Below are positions 9,974 to 20,033 of a stretch of 20,137 nt of DNA, one piece after another. The stretch lies in contig KQ965910.1 in assembly GCA_001574975.1 (NCBI GenBank), positions 1 through 20,137 of the forward strand. The letters are read 5' to 3'. The notes beneath the pieces are model-generated. The model was not told where the DNA came from. It was given only the letters and a program-made list of their open reading frames with translations, and made no database searches. Within the stretch, counting starts at the first letter, position 1; every line of letters starts with the position of its first letter. Source of the stretch: Gonapodya prolifera JEL478 (lineage: Eukaryota > Monoblepharomycota > Monoblepharidomycetes > Monoblepharidales > Gonapodyaceae). The position numbers were made by a program, and so were the translations under genes.

Positions 9974-11009
9974 CTGTCCTCGCCTCCTCCCCGTCCCCGT
10001 CCCCACACTCCCTCCACCGCCAAATCGCTCTTGTCCGTCCATGCTGCGAGCGAGTGCAATGGTTGCGTTGTCGCGGGACCAGCCCGGAAAACAGGTGCAG
10101 TCAGTCGGTGCAATTGCGGCAGAGGTGAGGCGCCCTCCCTGTCCGCACCCGTGGTCAGATCGGGACTGTGAATCTCGCATTGGCGTACCTGTGACCATTT
10201 TATTACACACTCTTTATCTATGTTTTCGTTGTGTAGTAAAGACCTGGTATTTGTATCTTTGCATGGAGGGGGATTAGTGGAGGGGGCGAGACGGAACGAA
10301 CGAGGCGAAGCCGAGGGAAGTGGAGTCGAGCCCCTCAAGCGCAGCGAGCACGTGGCCTAAGAGCCGCGAGGAGCTGACCGAGAGTGTCCGCTTGCGTACA
10401 ATCCAAGGGACATCCCGCGTGTGTCCACGACCATCGCCAATCTCATCCTCACACTTTCGAAGTTCTTCCGAGCAAGCCAAGACTTCATACGTGGCGCCAC
10501 TTTCCACAACAAACCACTCATGGCCGCTTTATGGTTTACCTTGCCAAAATACTCTCATCCACTCGGGTCACGGGTTGCGCTCTCCTCGTGAGCGAATCGG
10601 CCCTCTGACATTGTAAACATGGGGGGCGGCGTCTATGTAGGTATCCTCTTTGCTTGGAGATTGGGCAACACCCGGGGCGTAGGGGAGTGTGTGTGACCAG
10701 CGAGAGGGTACAATAGGCGTGGTGAAGAGCCCACACTTTTGGACAGCTTTCGTTTCATTCAGTTGTGTCGCGAAACGTCTCCCTCTTGCCTGGATCTGTT
10801 GCAGGTTGCCGACGTTTCTGAAATAATGTCGCTAGAAATAGTGGGAAAGTATGTTACTAGTTTAATGTGACTTTGGTTTGACACGGGGACACCGAATTCT
10901 TTGTGTGGAAAGGGCATCTTCACTTCCTTACAGTCAAAGGTCTCCACCCTTCCACCACCCCTACCAACGCCCGCACTTGTGCGGTGATGGATTACGGATT
11001 TTTGGGCAA
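9974..11009. other. Upstream region of paralogue 2, no supported gene
   Basis: About 1 kb without a gene I can support. The part next to 9973 should contain the promoter and 5' leader of paralogue 2. It is C-rich on the plus strand. On the minus strand at 10540-10274 two overlapping frames stay open for 55-80 codons, with sequences that look mildly protein-like, but no start codon, splice pair or motif lets me choose between them. From 10620 onward I see only short frames. Confidence 0.35.
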
Positions 11010-13935
11010 GATCACGACTCGTCTTTTTTGGACGTGCGCATGTGCTCCATCGGTGCGGGTACGGATGACTCTCGTAAGCCGCTGAGGCATGACTGCCCCA
11101 AAAACCCGCATCACGGGCTCGCTTAAACCACCTCGGACTCACAGCAATCATGCTGACAACTTCTTTTGTTCGTGAGCTTCCGCCTTCCCAAGTCTCACGA
11201 CTGGGGATTTGGGTCAGCCGGAATCTTTGTTGCCTGATTGAAGCAACCTCTGACCATGTTTCTGGACCAGTGACGACCGAGGCAATGCAAATGCTTTTGA
11301 GAGCAGTGCTCTAGGTACGCGTTGTCCAACACATTCTAAATCACCACATCGACCTTTAAACCATGGACCGGTGACCAGGACTGGCTGAAATACCACCCCT
11401 TTAAGCTCGGTAATGTAGCTTTTGCGATAGCAATTTTGGTTGGCTTGCGGTTGCTGCAGGTCGGGGATCACGCCTTTCTCCACGCGTTCAGCATAACCAA
11501 GTGAATTTTCCAGATCAACTCATTTCATATTCCTACCAGAGCAGGGACATAATTATCATTTGGACGCAAACATTACCGCAAAAGAGTTTTTGGTGCCGCA
11601 TTTTGCGTCTGCAACTTGCGTCATGCTCCTTATCAACTTCGCAGCTGACGTGGGCGGTTGCTCTAGTTCCGACAACGGTGCTGGAATGGTAAGCAGTGTT
11701 TTGCACGACATTTCATGACCATGAACCCTTTTGAGCCGCAATATCCGTCATCATGTAGCCAAAACAGATCGACCGACAACATTATGGCATTCACACCGAC
11801 AATCATTTGGACGTGATCGTCATCCACAATGGTCTGCACCTTGATCGCGTCATAATTGATGTCAAATTCGGTAACTGTTTCTTCCCCTCATTTGCTCTGA
11901 TCTCTCTTTCGGAGTAACCCGCCTGATACGTCCGAACACCATCGGTACGTGTGCGCCGTAGTGTGGCTTTCTCACGTGGGAGACTTTTGAGCATCAGGGG
12001 ATCCATGATGACGCGGGACTCCCAGATACGCTTGATACACCTGACACCCTATTAATCGCTCCTCCAAGTTGGGAAGTTCCGATTTTGGTTTGCTCGTGGT
12101 GCTTGTTTTTTTATGAGATGAAGTTCTCTTTTCTCCCATCAAATGAAGATTTGAATGATCTCAGCAGACAGCTCTCCCAGTCGAGTCGTTTTGCACGGTC
12201 ACTTTTTTGGAGGAATCCTCTCACCTGTATTCCATTGGTGGTGCGGGCGACGTGGCTCTCTCATAATGGTGCTTTTGAGGGAAGACTGCGAACTGAGCTA
12301 TCACTTCTCACCGATTCCCTGCACGTCCTTGAACCCCCTCGAATTCGTTATGTGTGGCAATCGCATCAGTTATATTCGTTTTTGGAGACATCAGCATCAG
12401 GCTTCCCTCAACGGAGACTGGTCGTCCTTTGTCCCACCGTTCATTAACGCTGCGAGACTAGGCTTCTTTCTGGCTCTCGTAGAAACTCCACACGTTTCTG
12501 GGCCAATCATGGGACATGACGACATATGCCTTTCTGAGAGTCCTGTTCACGGCCTGTGGCATGACGTGTCCAACACTATTTGTCCAATTGCCACGTTGAT
12601 ATCTTTCAAACCAAGGCCCGGCGCAGGAGACTAGCTTCACCTCTCCCTGCAAGTGCTTTGCTTTTCATGGCTACCATGATTTTTTAGGGAGGCTTGGCTG
12701 CAGCTGCAGGGCAGGGATGATCGTAACCGTTATCTGGTAAGTATTTCTTATCCACCTGCGGCATCCTCTTTTGGACGCAACTGTCATAGCATGGTATTTT
12801 AGCTTCCTATGCGACTGTGACTTGCGTCAAGCCCAACGAAGAAAGCGAAAATGTCGTATATCCTCGATACACGCACCGCGCAGTTTCTTTCGACACGATC
12901 ACATCTTGCGTTTTTGGAGGAGTCCATACATTTGTCACCTGCGCTCCATCGACGCGGTGGAGCGTGACTCTCTCACATCCCGCTGCTGCTTGCGTGACCA
13001 CGAAGAACCGTCTCACCGGTTACTTGTGTTTCTTGATCCACCTCACAGTCGCGGAAATCTCGTCAATATTTATTATTTTTTTGAGCACAACCTTTCCCCT
13101 TATGGGACTGGGCACTTGTCATCTTTTGTCTCATGTCGACTGAGAACCGCCACGTATCGTTATCGTCTGTTTGAAGCGACTCCGGCCGCGCTTCTGGACC
13201 GGTCACGACAACTAAAACCTTTTTGAGAGACACAAGGAAATGTCGTGTCCAACATATCATTTTCAATGGTCGCGTAATTTCGATTTTGGACCAATGCACC
13301 ACGTCCTGCTCCACTCTCGCCCTCTAGTCTATTGCAAATGCGATTTTTTTTGTTAGAGCTCACGTGGTTGCCTGACAGGACAGGGATCGCGGTTTCTCCA
13401 CTTCCTAACCAGTGCAGTGATTCGGCCAGATCAACTCATTTCGTCGTCCGCAACCGTCTGCACCCTTTTATTTTTCTTTTTATGTATGGCAACTTTACAA
13501 TAGCTTCCCCGATTTCGACAGAAACACTATTTTGGAGGAACCCGCTAACCGACGCTCCATTAATGCCGTGGAGCGTGGCTTTCACAGTAACAGAAGTCCT
13601 TGATTATCAGGGGATCCATGGTGATTCGTGACGCCCCGTTTTGTACCGGTGAGCGAGGTGGCAGTTCAGTTGACACAATTACTGCTTCGGAGGAACCCGT
13701 TTATCTGCGCTCTACGGCACGGAGAACTTGGTATTCTCATTTGTAATATTCAGAATCCAGACCGGCTCTTTTGGACGTGATCGTTGGCAGAAGGGACATG
13801 TGACCGGCCTTGTAGTTGCGGGTTGAGTCACTTCGATATCGGTAACGTCAGTGTCTTGGTGCAACTACCTTGTTGAGCTGCTTGAAAGACATTGACCGCG
13901 CGACTGGACCAATCACAGAAATTGAGGCTTTCAGA
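11010..13935 (-). repeat. Degenerate tandem repeat of about 620-720 bp units; relic of a repeat-protein gene on the minus strand
   Basis: Several anchors recur in the same order. Anchor 1 (GTTTCTGGACCAGTGACGAC type) is at 11258, 12494, 13190 and 13911, spaced 1236, 696 and 721 bases. Anchor 2 (CCAGATCAACTCATTTC, 17 identical bases) is at 11510 and 13426. Anchor 3 (TTTTGGACGCAAC type) is at about 11556 and 12770, with a TTTTGGACGTGATCG variant at 11807 and 13768. Anchor 4 (TTTTGGAGGAACCCGCT...GCTCCAT...GTGGAGCGTGGCT) is at 12203, 12911, 13529 and a shortened 13684. ATCAGGGGATCCATG recurs at 11993 and 13606. On the minus strand the anchors give similar peptides: NGIQVRGFLQKS, NGASVSGFLQNS and VDGAQV for anchor 4; VTGPE, MIGPE and VIGPV for anchor 1; VTEFDINYDAIKV near 11870. 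They alternate hydrophobic and polar residues as beta-strands do. Frames shift and stop repeatedly, so no intact protein is possible. I do not recognise the domain. Confidence 0.6.
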
Positions 13936-13984
13936 ATTCCGTGTTCAATGTGAACTTGTTGGTGCCCAATACACACATGTACAT

Positions 13985-14335
13985 ACTTGACACTCAAAGA
14001 ATTGCGCTGTCTCAAGCGGCGGGACAGACCACCTTGACGCCGTCCAATGCTTATTGGAGGCTGGTGCGAATTTGTATATTCGGCAGCAGCACGGAGGCCC
14101 CAGAGACCCCTTTATATCCGCATGCGAAAATGGACATTTGCCCATTATGGAGCTCTGTCTGGAACGTGGATCGGACCTGGACATTTACGGAAGCTGGTGC
14201 CGACTTCTCATAGACCGGGGAGCGACTGACCGTTCCGAAAATTGGTCTCATAGTCTCGGCGAAGCCTTCTTGGGGGGACACCTGGAAACCTTTGAACTAC
14301 TATTTTCGCAATTAGGTGCCTCCGTGGAAGCCCAC
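13985..14335 (+). pseudogene. Ankyrin-repeat relic, third copy of the F-box/ankyrin family
   Basis: The plus strand encodes ankyrin-type text: ALSQAAGQ, then HLDAVQCLLEAGANL, ACENGHLPIMELCLERGSDL, LLIDRGATDRSENWSHSL and GEAFLGGHLETFELLFSQ. It aligns with the two minus-strand copies (ELSEAAQHGHLEAVRCLLE, ACESGHVSITELLLERGGDL, RLLIERGAIDDSENCSRSL). Two lesions show by comparison: ALSQAAGQ and HLDAV lie in different frames (about one base missing near 14027), and about 14 residues, half an ankyrin repeat, are missing after YGSWC. Similarity fades after FSQLGASVEA, near 14335. No F-box part is visible. It directly abuts the tandem-repeat relic. Confidence 0.7.
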
Positions 14336-14702
14336 TCCACCTCAACACCGTCCGTGATTTCATACACACCGCTGCAACTCATTTTGAGGTGCTCGGCGGA
14401 AAGATGTCTCTCGATTTCCATCGGCGATGGGGTTTTCCATTGGTGTCGCAAAAATGTGTAAAATGTTCAAATATTCAAATGGAACAAATGGTTTGGGGGC
14501 GAGACCAAAATCACGGTACAAATATGTTCATCAAGTGGGCGGGGTTCGGGTCCACAATTAAGAATTTCGTTGACTTCCTTCACTCCAGCTGACTCCACGC
14601 ATCGCCTTCACCGCTAGCGCAATTTCGAAGCCACTTCTCCTCCTCCACCAACCACTCTTCCCGGGATCGCTCTTCCTCCCTTCCCAAACACCAAACACGA
14701 CG
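14336..14702. other. Promoter-side spacer of the gene at 14703
   Basis: The first part carries decayed sequence continuing from the ankyrin relic. From about 14580 it becomes pyrimidine-rich (CT-rich tract around 14630-14690) immediately ahead of the ATG at 14703, as is common in fungal promoters. The start context CACGACGATGTCG has A at -3. Confidence 0.4.
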
Positions 14703-15997
14703 ATGTCGTATTCCTACACCCCCCCGCGCGCACCAGCGTCAGCATCAACCTCCGATGACAAAGAAGCCACCATCATCGACATGCTCCCCGCGCGCTTTCG
14801 TCGTGCCAAGGCGTTGCACGCCTCACCATCCCGACACTCACCAACACCTTCCACCTCGTCCACACCTACACCCCCACCAGCGCCTCTCCTTCCCCCGCCA
14901 CCACCACCACCAGTGACCGACTCCAGCCCACTGCCCCACGTTGCGACGATGCCCGGCACAATCGTCGGGTTCGAGTTCATCACGCAGGACGGATCCATGC
15001 CGCCCCTCAAACGCCGCCCGGCGATTTTCTTGCGCAGGTTGGCATGTGGGAGGATCCTGGTGGCGCCGCTGCAGACGAAAAAGCCTATCTCAGGGAGGGC
15101 CGTCTCAGTTGGAAGTCGGGGGGACGTGGATGTGAGGTTGGAGATGGGAGAGTTGAGAGTAGTAAGTTTGGTGATACTTGTCTGCTTCCCCTCCTGCGCA
15201 GCTTTTCCCTGGGATCGTTGACATTGTGCCGTCATCTGTCGGAACAGGACCCGAGCTGGATCCCCATCTCGCACATCACAGTCGCCTCCATCTCCCAACC
15301 TTCCGCCCTACCGCCGCACAAGCCGAAACCCGCTTCAACTTCCATTTCCTCTTCCCGCCCTACATTGCCCTACTTCACGAACCCTGGCACTCCACAGACA
15401 CCCCCACCGCCCATCAAGGCCCTGTCCCGCTGGCTGTTTCGCGGGCAGGAGCGCCGGATCGGGAGAGACGATGTCGAGCGCATCTTACTGACGTACCATG
15501 CCGCGTTGTTCCAAGATCACGTGTGGTTCTCACCACACCCAAAATCCCCCACAGCGAGGTCGCTCAGTTACGTCCCTACCGGCTTGGCCAGCTTCTCGCC
15601 CCGCGCAAGAACGACAATGGAGGCTCAGCTCGAGTTGATCAAGCCAGAGGTGGAATTCCCGCTGTCACATAATCTGGAGCATGTGTTTGGGCACGGCGCG
15701 ACTGGTGGTGCGGCTGGACGGGTGGCGGGTACGTGGAGCAACGAGACAGCGCCCGGCATTCCGACCTCTCCTGCACGCACGACGTCGGCACCCTCGCAGG
15801 GCAGGGCTGTGGCGTATGTTGGGTCGATTACAATCCTTGACAGGGGCGACAACTTTACAGAGGACGACATGTACACACGTCAGTTGAGAGTGGGAACCGC
15901 TATGGTGTGCGAGCATGGCGTATCACGGGCGCGGATGTGTGACACGTGTAATGGATTTGTGGAGTTGGATGAGAGTGAGGTCGATGAGGGGGTCTGA
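14703..15997 (+). CDS. Two-exon gene: possible PemK/MazF-like barrel domain plus C-terminal Cys/His motif
   Basis: Exon 1 is 14703-15161 and exon 2 is 15248-15997, about 402 codons. The phase-0 intron (GTAAGT...AACAG, 86 nt) is the only pair I found with a consensus donor that joins both clearly coding frames. Residues 1-82 are disordered and proline-rich, including a PPPPPPP run. Residues about 84-170 resemble a PemK/MazF-like barrel: MPGTIVGFEF, KRRPAIFL, GRILVAPLQT, and across the splice LRV-DPSWIPISHITVASIS, echoing the MazF order of GDIV, K-RP-lV-l, ivaPiT and a late sWv..d.v.tv strand. After a Pro/Ser linker comes a charged helical part (SRWLFRGQERRIGRDDVERI) and the C-terminal CEHGVSRARMCDTC, a possible metal-binding C-x-H...C-x2-C. 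The barrel call rests on pattern alone, and fungal members need not be RNases. Gene structure is firmer than function. GC-rich like the membrane-protein genes. Confidence 0.68.
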
Positions 15998-16400
15998 TTC
16001 TTGACTCACGGATGATGGTTTTTTGGGAGAGAAAAGGTCGACCAGCCGGAGAAGTTGCTTTTGAAATATGAACTGCTCTTACGTGAAGAATTTGCTATTC
16101 ATTTTTATTATCTGACAACGACCAGTTAAATATATGCAATGGGCAGCCGTGACGGAAAGACGGAGACATTTCGCAGTGCACAATTACTCTCCCGGAGCTC
16201 GTAGTGAACGTAGTGTGTGGTAGCGTATGGATTGAACACAGTGTGAGATCAAACCTTGCAGGTACAAGGGAAATCTGTTTATGCGTCACGAATTAAACTC
16301 ACACCGGTACACAGTAGATTTCACAACATTACGTCGTACTTTTGCAGACGTGACTGTTAGAAAAAGCTATATCCGACATATGCTAGTCATGAATTATAGA
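15998..16400. other. Convergent 3' spacer, no gene seen
   Basis: The plus-strand gene and the minus-strand ankyrin copy converge here. The spacer is AT-richer than both, has only short frames, and I see no repeat, tRNA or other structured element in it. It probably contains both 3' untranslated regions. Confidence 0.4.
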
Positions 16401-17460
16401 CTATTGCAACTGAGCTTCTTCGGCATGATTCTGTGCTGTTATCTCCGTCAAGCATCTGTCCAAAAAAGACAAAGCCGCCGGTCCCGTGTTATAAAAGTGA
16501 GCCCCGGCTAAGAGGTTTTGCCGTATAGCATCTCGGTGGACTAGACCTCCTCTCGCAAGAAGAACCCTCGCAACCTCCTTGTGGCCTCTTTGCAAGGCGT
16601 TCAGGACCGTGTTGATGTGTACATGGTCATTGATTTGCATGTTGTCACGCGAACCGAGAAGGTACCTGACAACGTCAACGTGACCATAAAACGACGCCGC
16701 GAGGAGTGGTTGACCGTTACAAGATTCCAAGACCACACCGTGGTCTACGAGGTACTTGACAGCGTCAAGGTGGCCATGCTTTGCAGCGGTGTACATATAC
16801 TTGGCGCCGTCTGCGCTTGTGTCAAAAACAGCACCACCACGGGTTACCAAGACGTCTACTACGTCGACGTGTCCTCCTCTGAACGCCTCCATGAGGCTTA
16901 ACGGTAATGTCATTTGATAAATGACGTCTTGGTCAATCAGATATCGGGCGACATCAATTCGTCCCTCAAGAGATGCTGCTCGGAGGCACGAGTCGCCGTA
17001 CAAGATCAAATCCGCGCCACGCTTTAAAAGTAGTTCGACGACAGACAGGTGCCCGCTCTCGCACGCCATCACGAGGACGGTCCCATAGTGTCCATCTACT
17101 TTTGCGCCAGAGTCCAGTAGGCATTGCACGGCTTCAAGTCGGCCATACTTCGCCGCTTCACGCAAAGCAAAATGTTGAGCACCGTGCGTTATAAGAATCC
17201 CGTTCACGTCCGCCTGATTGCAAAGGATGAGGATGATGTCGACGTCTCCCCTTGCCGATTCTGCCATAAGGGCGCGCTGGGGTGAAGGGAAGTGTGCGAT
17301 GACATGCGCCGCAATGTCGCACGGTTGAGAAAATGCGCTTTTCAGGTACCGATTGTGCGATCCGGTGGGTTGTGGCGAATGTTCCAATCCGCGAAATAAC
17401 TTCCACAGGCAGATCGAGGAGGCCAAATGCGTTCGACGTCGAATGGTGGACAGAATACAT
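16401..17460 (-). pseudogene. F-box/ankyrin-repeat gene copy 1, frames separated by a 17-bp deletion
   Basis: An ATG at 17460 opens a frame with an F-box-like N-terminus (AFGLLDLPVEVISRIGTFAT). After HRIA the homologous continuation NRYLKSAFSQPCDIA is in another frame. Copy 2 has 18 bases between the equivalent codons where this copy has one, so 17 bases are missing. From there to the stop at 16401 the ankyrin frame is fully open, with about eight repeats (ALREAAKYGRLEAVQCLLD, ACESGHLSVVELLLKRGADL, AAKHGHLDAVKYLVDHG, AASFYGHVDVVRYLL, ALQRGHKEVARVLLARG) and a C-terminal FLDRCLTEITAQ tail. F-box proteins recruit substrates to SCF ubiquitin ligases. F-box plus ankyrin would make a substrate adaptor. 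The long open ankyrin frame implies recent damage, or a shortened product from an internal ATG (the Met of ALMAES). A sequencing error would also explain it. Confidence 0.7.
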
Positions 17461-17847
17461 CGGAATTGATCGGCGTCAAGCGTGTGAATGAAGGTCGCCA
17501 CGTCGTTTTCACTTGAGTGTAACTCACTGTCCACGGTTCATGCGGACCACTGGTACCGGAACTTCTGGGATCATCACGACTGGAGGAGGTATCGATTTTG
17601 TGAAGTGTAATGTCGTCCGACTGTCGTCTGCATCTGAACTTCACCACGATATTTCAACGACTTGCATTGATCATTCACGATGCCACCCTCAAATCGTACA
17701 AGGATTGAATTCGAAGGGTGGAATGTTTCGTAAAATCGGATATTCCATTATCCGTTCGAGATGTTAACATATACAACGTCTGAAAGCTCCACACTTTGCT
17801 TCTCTTTTCGGCGGGCGGCAGGTCCCTTGCAATTTGTAATTGAAATC

Positions 17848-18935
17848 CTAACCACGTTCCTGTCCTGCCATCTCCGACAAGCATTTGTCCAAGAGGGCTA
17901 AAGCGCTTCCTAGCAATTCGTCGTGCTCGTCACTCAAATTCTAGATCAAACTCTGTCGCACAACCTCCGGCCTTCCTCCTCTCTCAAGAAGAAGCTTCAC
18001 AACTTCCTGATGCCGGTTTGCCAAAGAATCAACCAGACAGGCTTCAATGTTCATGTGGATGTCGTCTCCAGAGTCCAAAAGGTATCGCACAATATTGATC
18101 CCAAGTCCAGATAATGACGCCTGCGTGAGTGTTTGCCCATGATCAGATGGGAAGTCCACACCGCGATCAATGGGGTACCTGATTGCGCCCAGGTGACCGT
18201 GCTTCGCAGCAATGTGCATGTAATTTCTGATGTTCTCGAGCTGGGCTTCAACAGCGGCATCATGTTGCGAGAATAGTAGGTCAACTATGTCGAGGTGTCC
18301 CCCGAGAAAGCTTCGTTGAGGCTACGAGAACAATTCTCAGAATCGTCAATTGCGCCCCGTTCAATAAGAAGTCGCACAACATCAACACTTCCCTCGCGAG
18401 ATGCAGCTTGGAGGCACCGACTTCCGTGCCTGTACAAATCTCCACCACGTTCGAGAAGAAGCTCTGTTATAGAGACGTGTCCACTCTCACATGCTGATGC
18501 GAGGGCTGTCCCAGAGAACCAACCAACGGGTTCCAACAAGCATCGCACGGCTTCAAGGTGGCCATGCTGAGCCGCTTCCGACAGCTCAGTGTATGAAACG
18601 ATTGGGCCAACGAAAAAGGTTGCGTTCACAACCGCTCGAGTACAAAGAATGCGGACGATGTGGACGTCCACAATTACCGATTCCGCAATAAGCGCACGTT
18701 CGGGCGAGGAGTAATGTGAAAGGGCTTCGCGTCGCAATGTCCCTAGGGTGGGAGAAGAGACTCTTCAAGAACCGATTGAGAGCGCCAGTAGGGAAAGCGA
18801 GGCGGTCGTATGGGGCGAACTTTCCAATCCGCGCGATGATTTCCGGGGGCAGGTCCAGGAGTCGAAACGGATTCGCGAAGAAGGATGGATGTAAGACATG
18901 TGTTTGGTTTGCGTCGATGGAAAGAAAGGAAAGGG
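17848..18935 (-). pseudogene. F-box/ankyrin-repeat gene copy 2, two frameshifts and a premature stop
   Basis: The F-box segment (FRLLDLPPEIIARIGKFAPY) starts near 18850 in a frame with no visible ATG. After FLKSLFSHPRDIA the frame shifts by one extra base near 18734 into REALSHYSSPERALIAES. The ankyrin frame then runs (AAQHGHLEAVRCLLE, ACESGHVSITELLLERGG, AASREGSVDVVRLLIERG) until a G run of five at 18299-18303, where the plus-strand relic has six; the frame shifts again there and resumes as HLDIVDLLFSQ. A TAG at 17941-17943 stops the frame, but the same frame continues past it with clear tail homology (ALALLDKCLSEMAGQ against AALSFLDRCLTEITAQ of copy 1) to a TAG at 17848. Three lesions in one kilobase make a pseudogene likely; indels near homopolymers could partly be assembly errors. 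Confidence 0.75.
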
Positions 18936-20033
18936 GGATTTTTCATCCTGGCTGGACCAACAAAACTCAAAAGTACTTGGAACGAAGTTGTGAATCGAAC
19001 GATATCATTCTGCAAAGCAACTACACCACAGAATCAAGACACAGAATTAGATCGCTTACATGAGAAAAAAGATGCTTTGTTAGTCGCAAAAGAAGCGCGA
19101 CTTCGAACAAAGAAGGAGCAACGTCCGAGACAAATTTGCTTGTGGAGAAAAGCGGTTGGTTTACTTTGAAAAGCTGACATGGAAAAATGGGTTTGAAATT
19201 GCTTAGTGCCGTTTATTTTGGTATGAAACAAAGGCGGAGTCTCCTGCCTGGCTGGTTCTCAGCTGGGTGGCATCGCGGCTTTCCCGAACTTGTGACGCAA
19301 CGCACCGGCTTAAAGAAACGCGGGACCACCGAGAAGAAGGGCGAACGCGTGAAGCAAAGACGATTCCTGAAAAGTCGGGGTCCCTTTCCGTGGAAAGGGA
19401 GGCGCTCTACCACGGTGCCACTGAACCACTGCTGCTTGAGGTCCACGCACCGAGACTGTAGTGGGGTGTCGAGGGGGAATTTAATCACTACTCAAGCTAA
19501 TGAAAACGTGTCCTGCTGCGAGCCGTCGGAGCGGTGGAAGGGAAGGTTGTATTGCGTTTTGCACAACATTGTCGTCATATATGGACAGTGGCACACAATA
19601 CTACTCTTCGTGGAATTCCGTGTATTATTAGCTGATATAGCGTTAACTGGAGTCAGCTGGAGTCCGTAGAGGTTTGCTTCATCTAATTCGTTCCTTGACA
19701 GAGATCTACTCGAAGCTGCTTCCCCTGGTGCGAGAACATAACTTTTGTCGCACTTGAGAGTCAAATACAGATAATGCAGTCGCAGAAAGTGCAGCGGTGC
19801 GGGTGGCGTTCTCAATCCATCTCCTGCGCGGAGGTTTAATTCGCGACCGACGCGAGACCTATTCGAAGCACAAGCTCCGGACATGTGCGAGGCTTCTGCT
19901 ATTTAAGACCAGCGCTTTCTCGAACGGATAGCGTTATGTGCTGCAGTACACTGATAAATCGACGTCGTCACTCCTGGTTATTTCCACCCCAGCACAAACG
20001 CCGCACTACCCCCTCCCACCACCCCCTCTCGTC
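18936..20033. other. Right spacer, no supported gene
   Basis: Open frames of 90-160 codons exist on both strands (for example plus 19187-19669 and minus 19492-19884), but they carry no motif and no consistent splice sites, and I cannot prefer one. The minus frame starting at ATG 19884 has a TTAAATAG element some 20 bases upstream, a weak point in its favour. A perfect inverted repeat, TCCCTTTCC-GT-GGAAAGGGA, lies at 19381-19400. The last part (about 19980-20033) is C-rich and is probably the 3' untranslated region of the gene entering from the right. Confidence 0.4.

Noticed and set aside
10274-10560. Two overlapping minus-strand frames with protein-like text
   Set aside because: Neither has a usable start or a matching splice acceptor and donor, and they compete for the same DNA. 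Not enough to call a gene.
10759-11151. 130-codon minus-strand frame
   Set aside because: No motif, no clear start context, basic low-information composition, and its left part overlaps sequence resembling the repeat array.
11010-13935. CRISPR array or transposon terminal repeats as explanation for the recurring motifs
   Set aside because: Units are about 700 bp and diverged along their length, without regular short spacers. I saw no transposase frame or target-site duplication.
18885-19169. Plus-strand frame with a Lys/Glu-rich, coiled-coil-like end
   Set aside because: It overlaps the 5' end of F-box/ankyrin copy 2 on the other strand, which has clear homology, and it has no recognisable domain.
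19187-19669. 160-codon plus-strand frame
   Set aside because: Longest frame in its region but arginine-rich, no domain, and it crosses the hairpin and the tRNA-like sequence. Likely chance.
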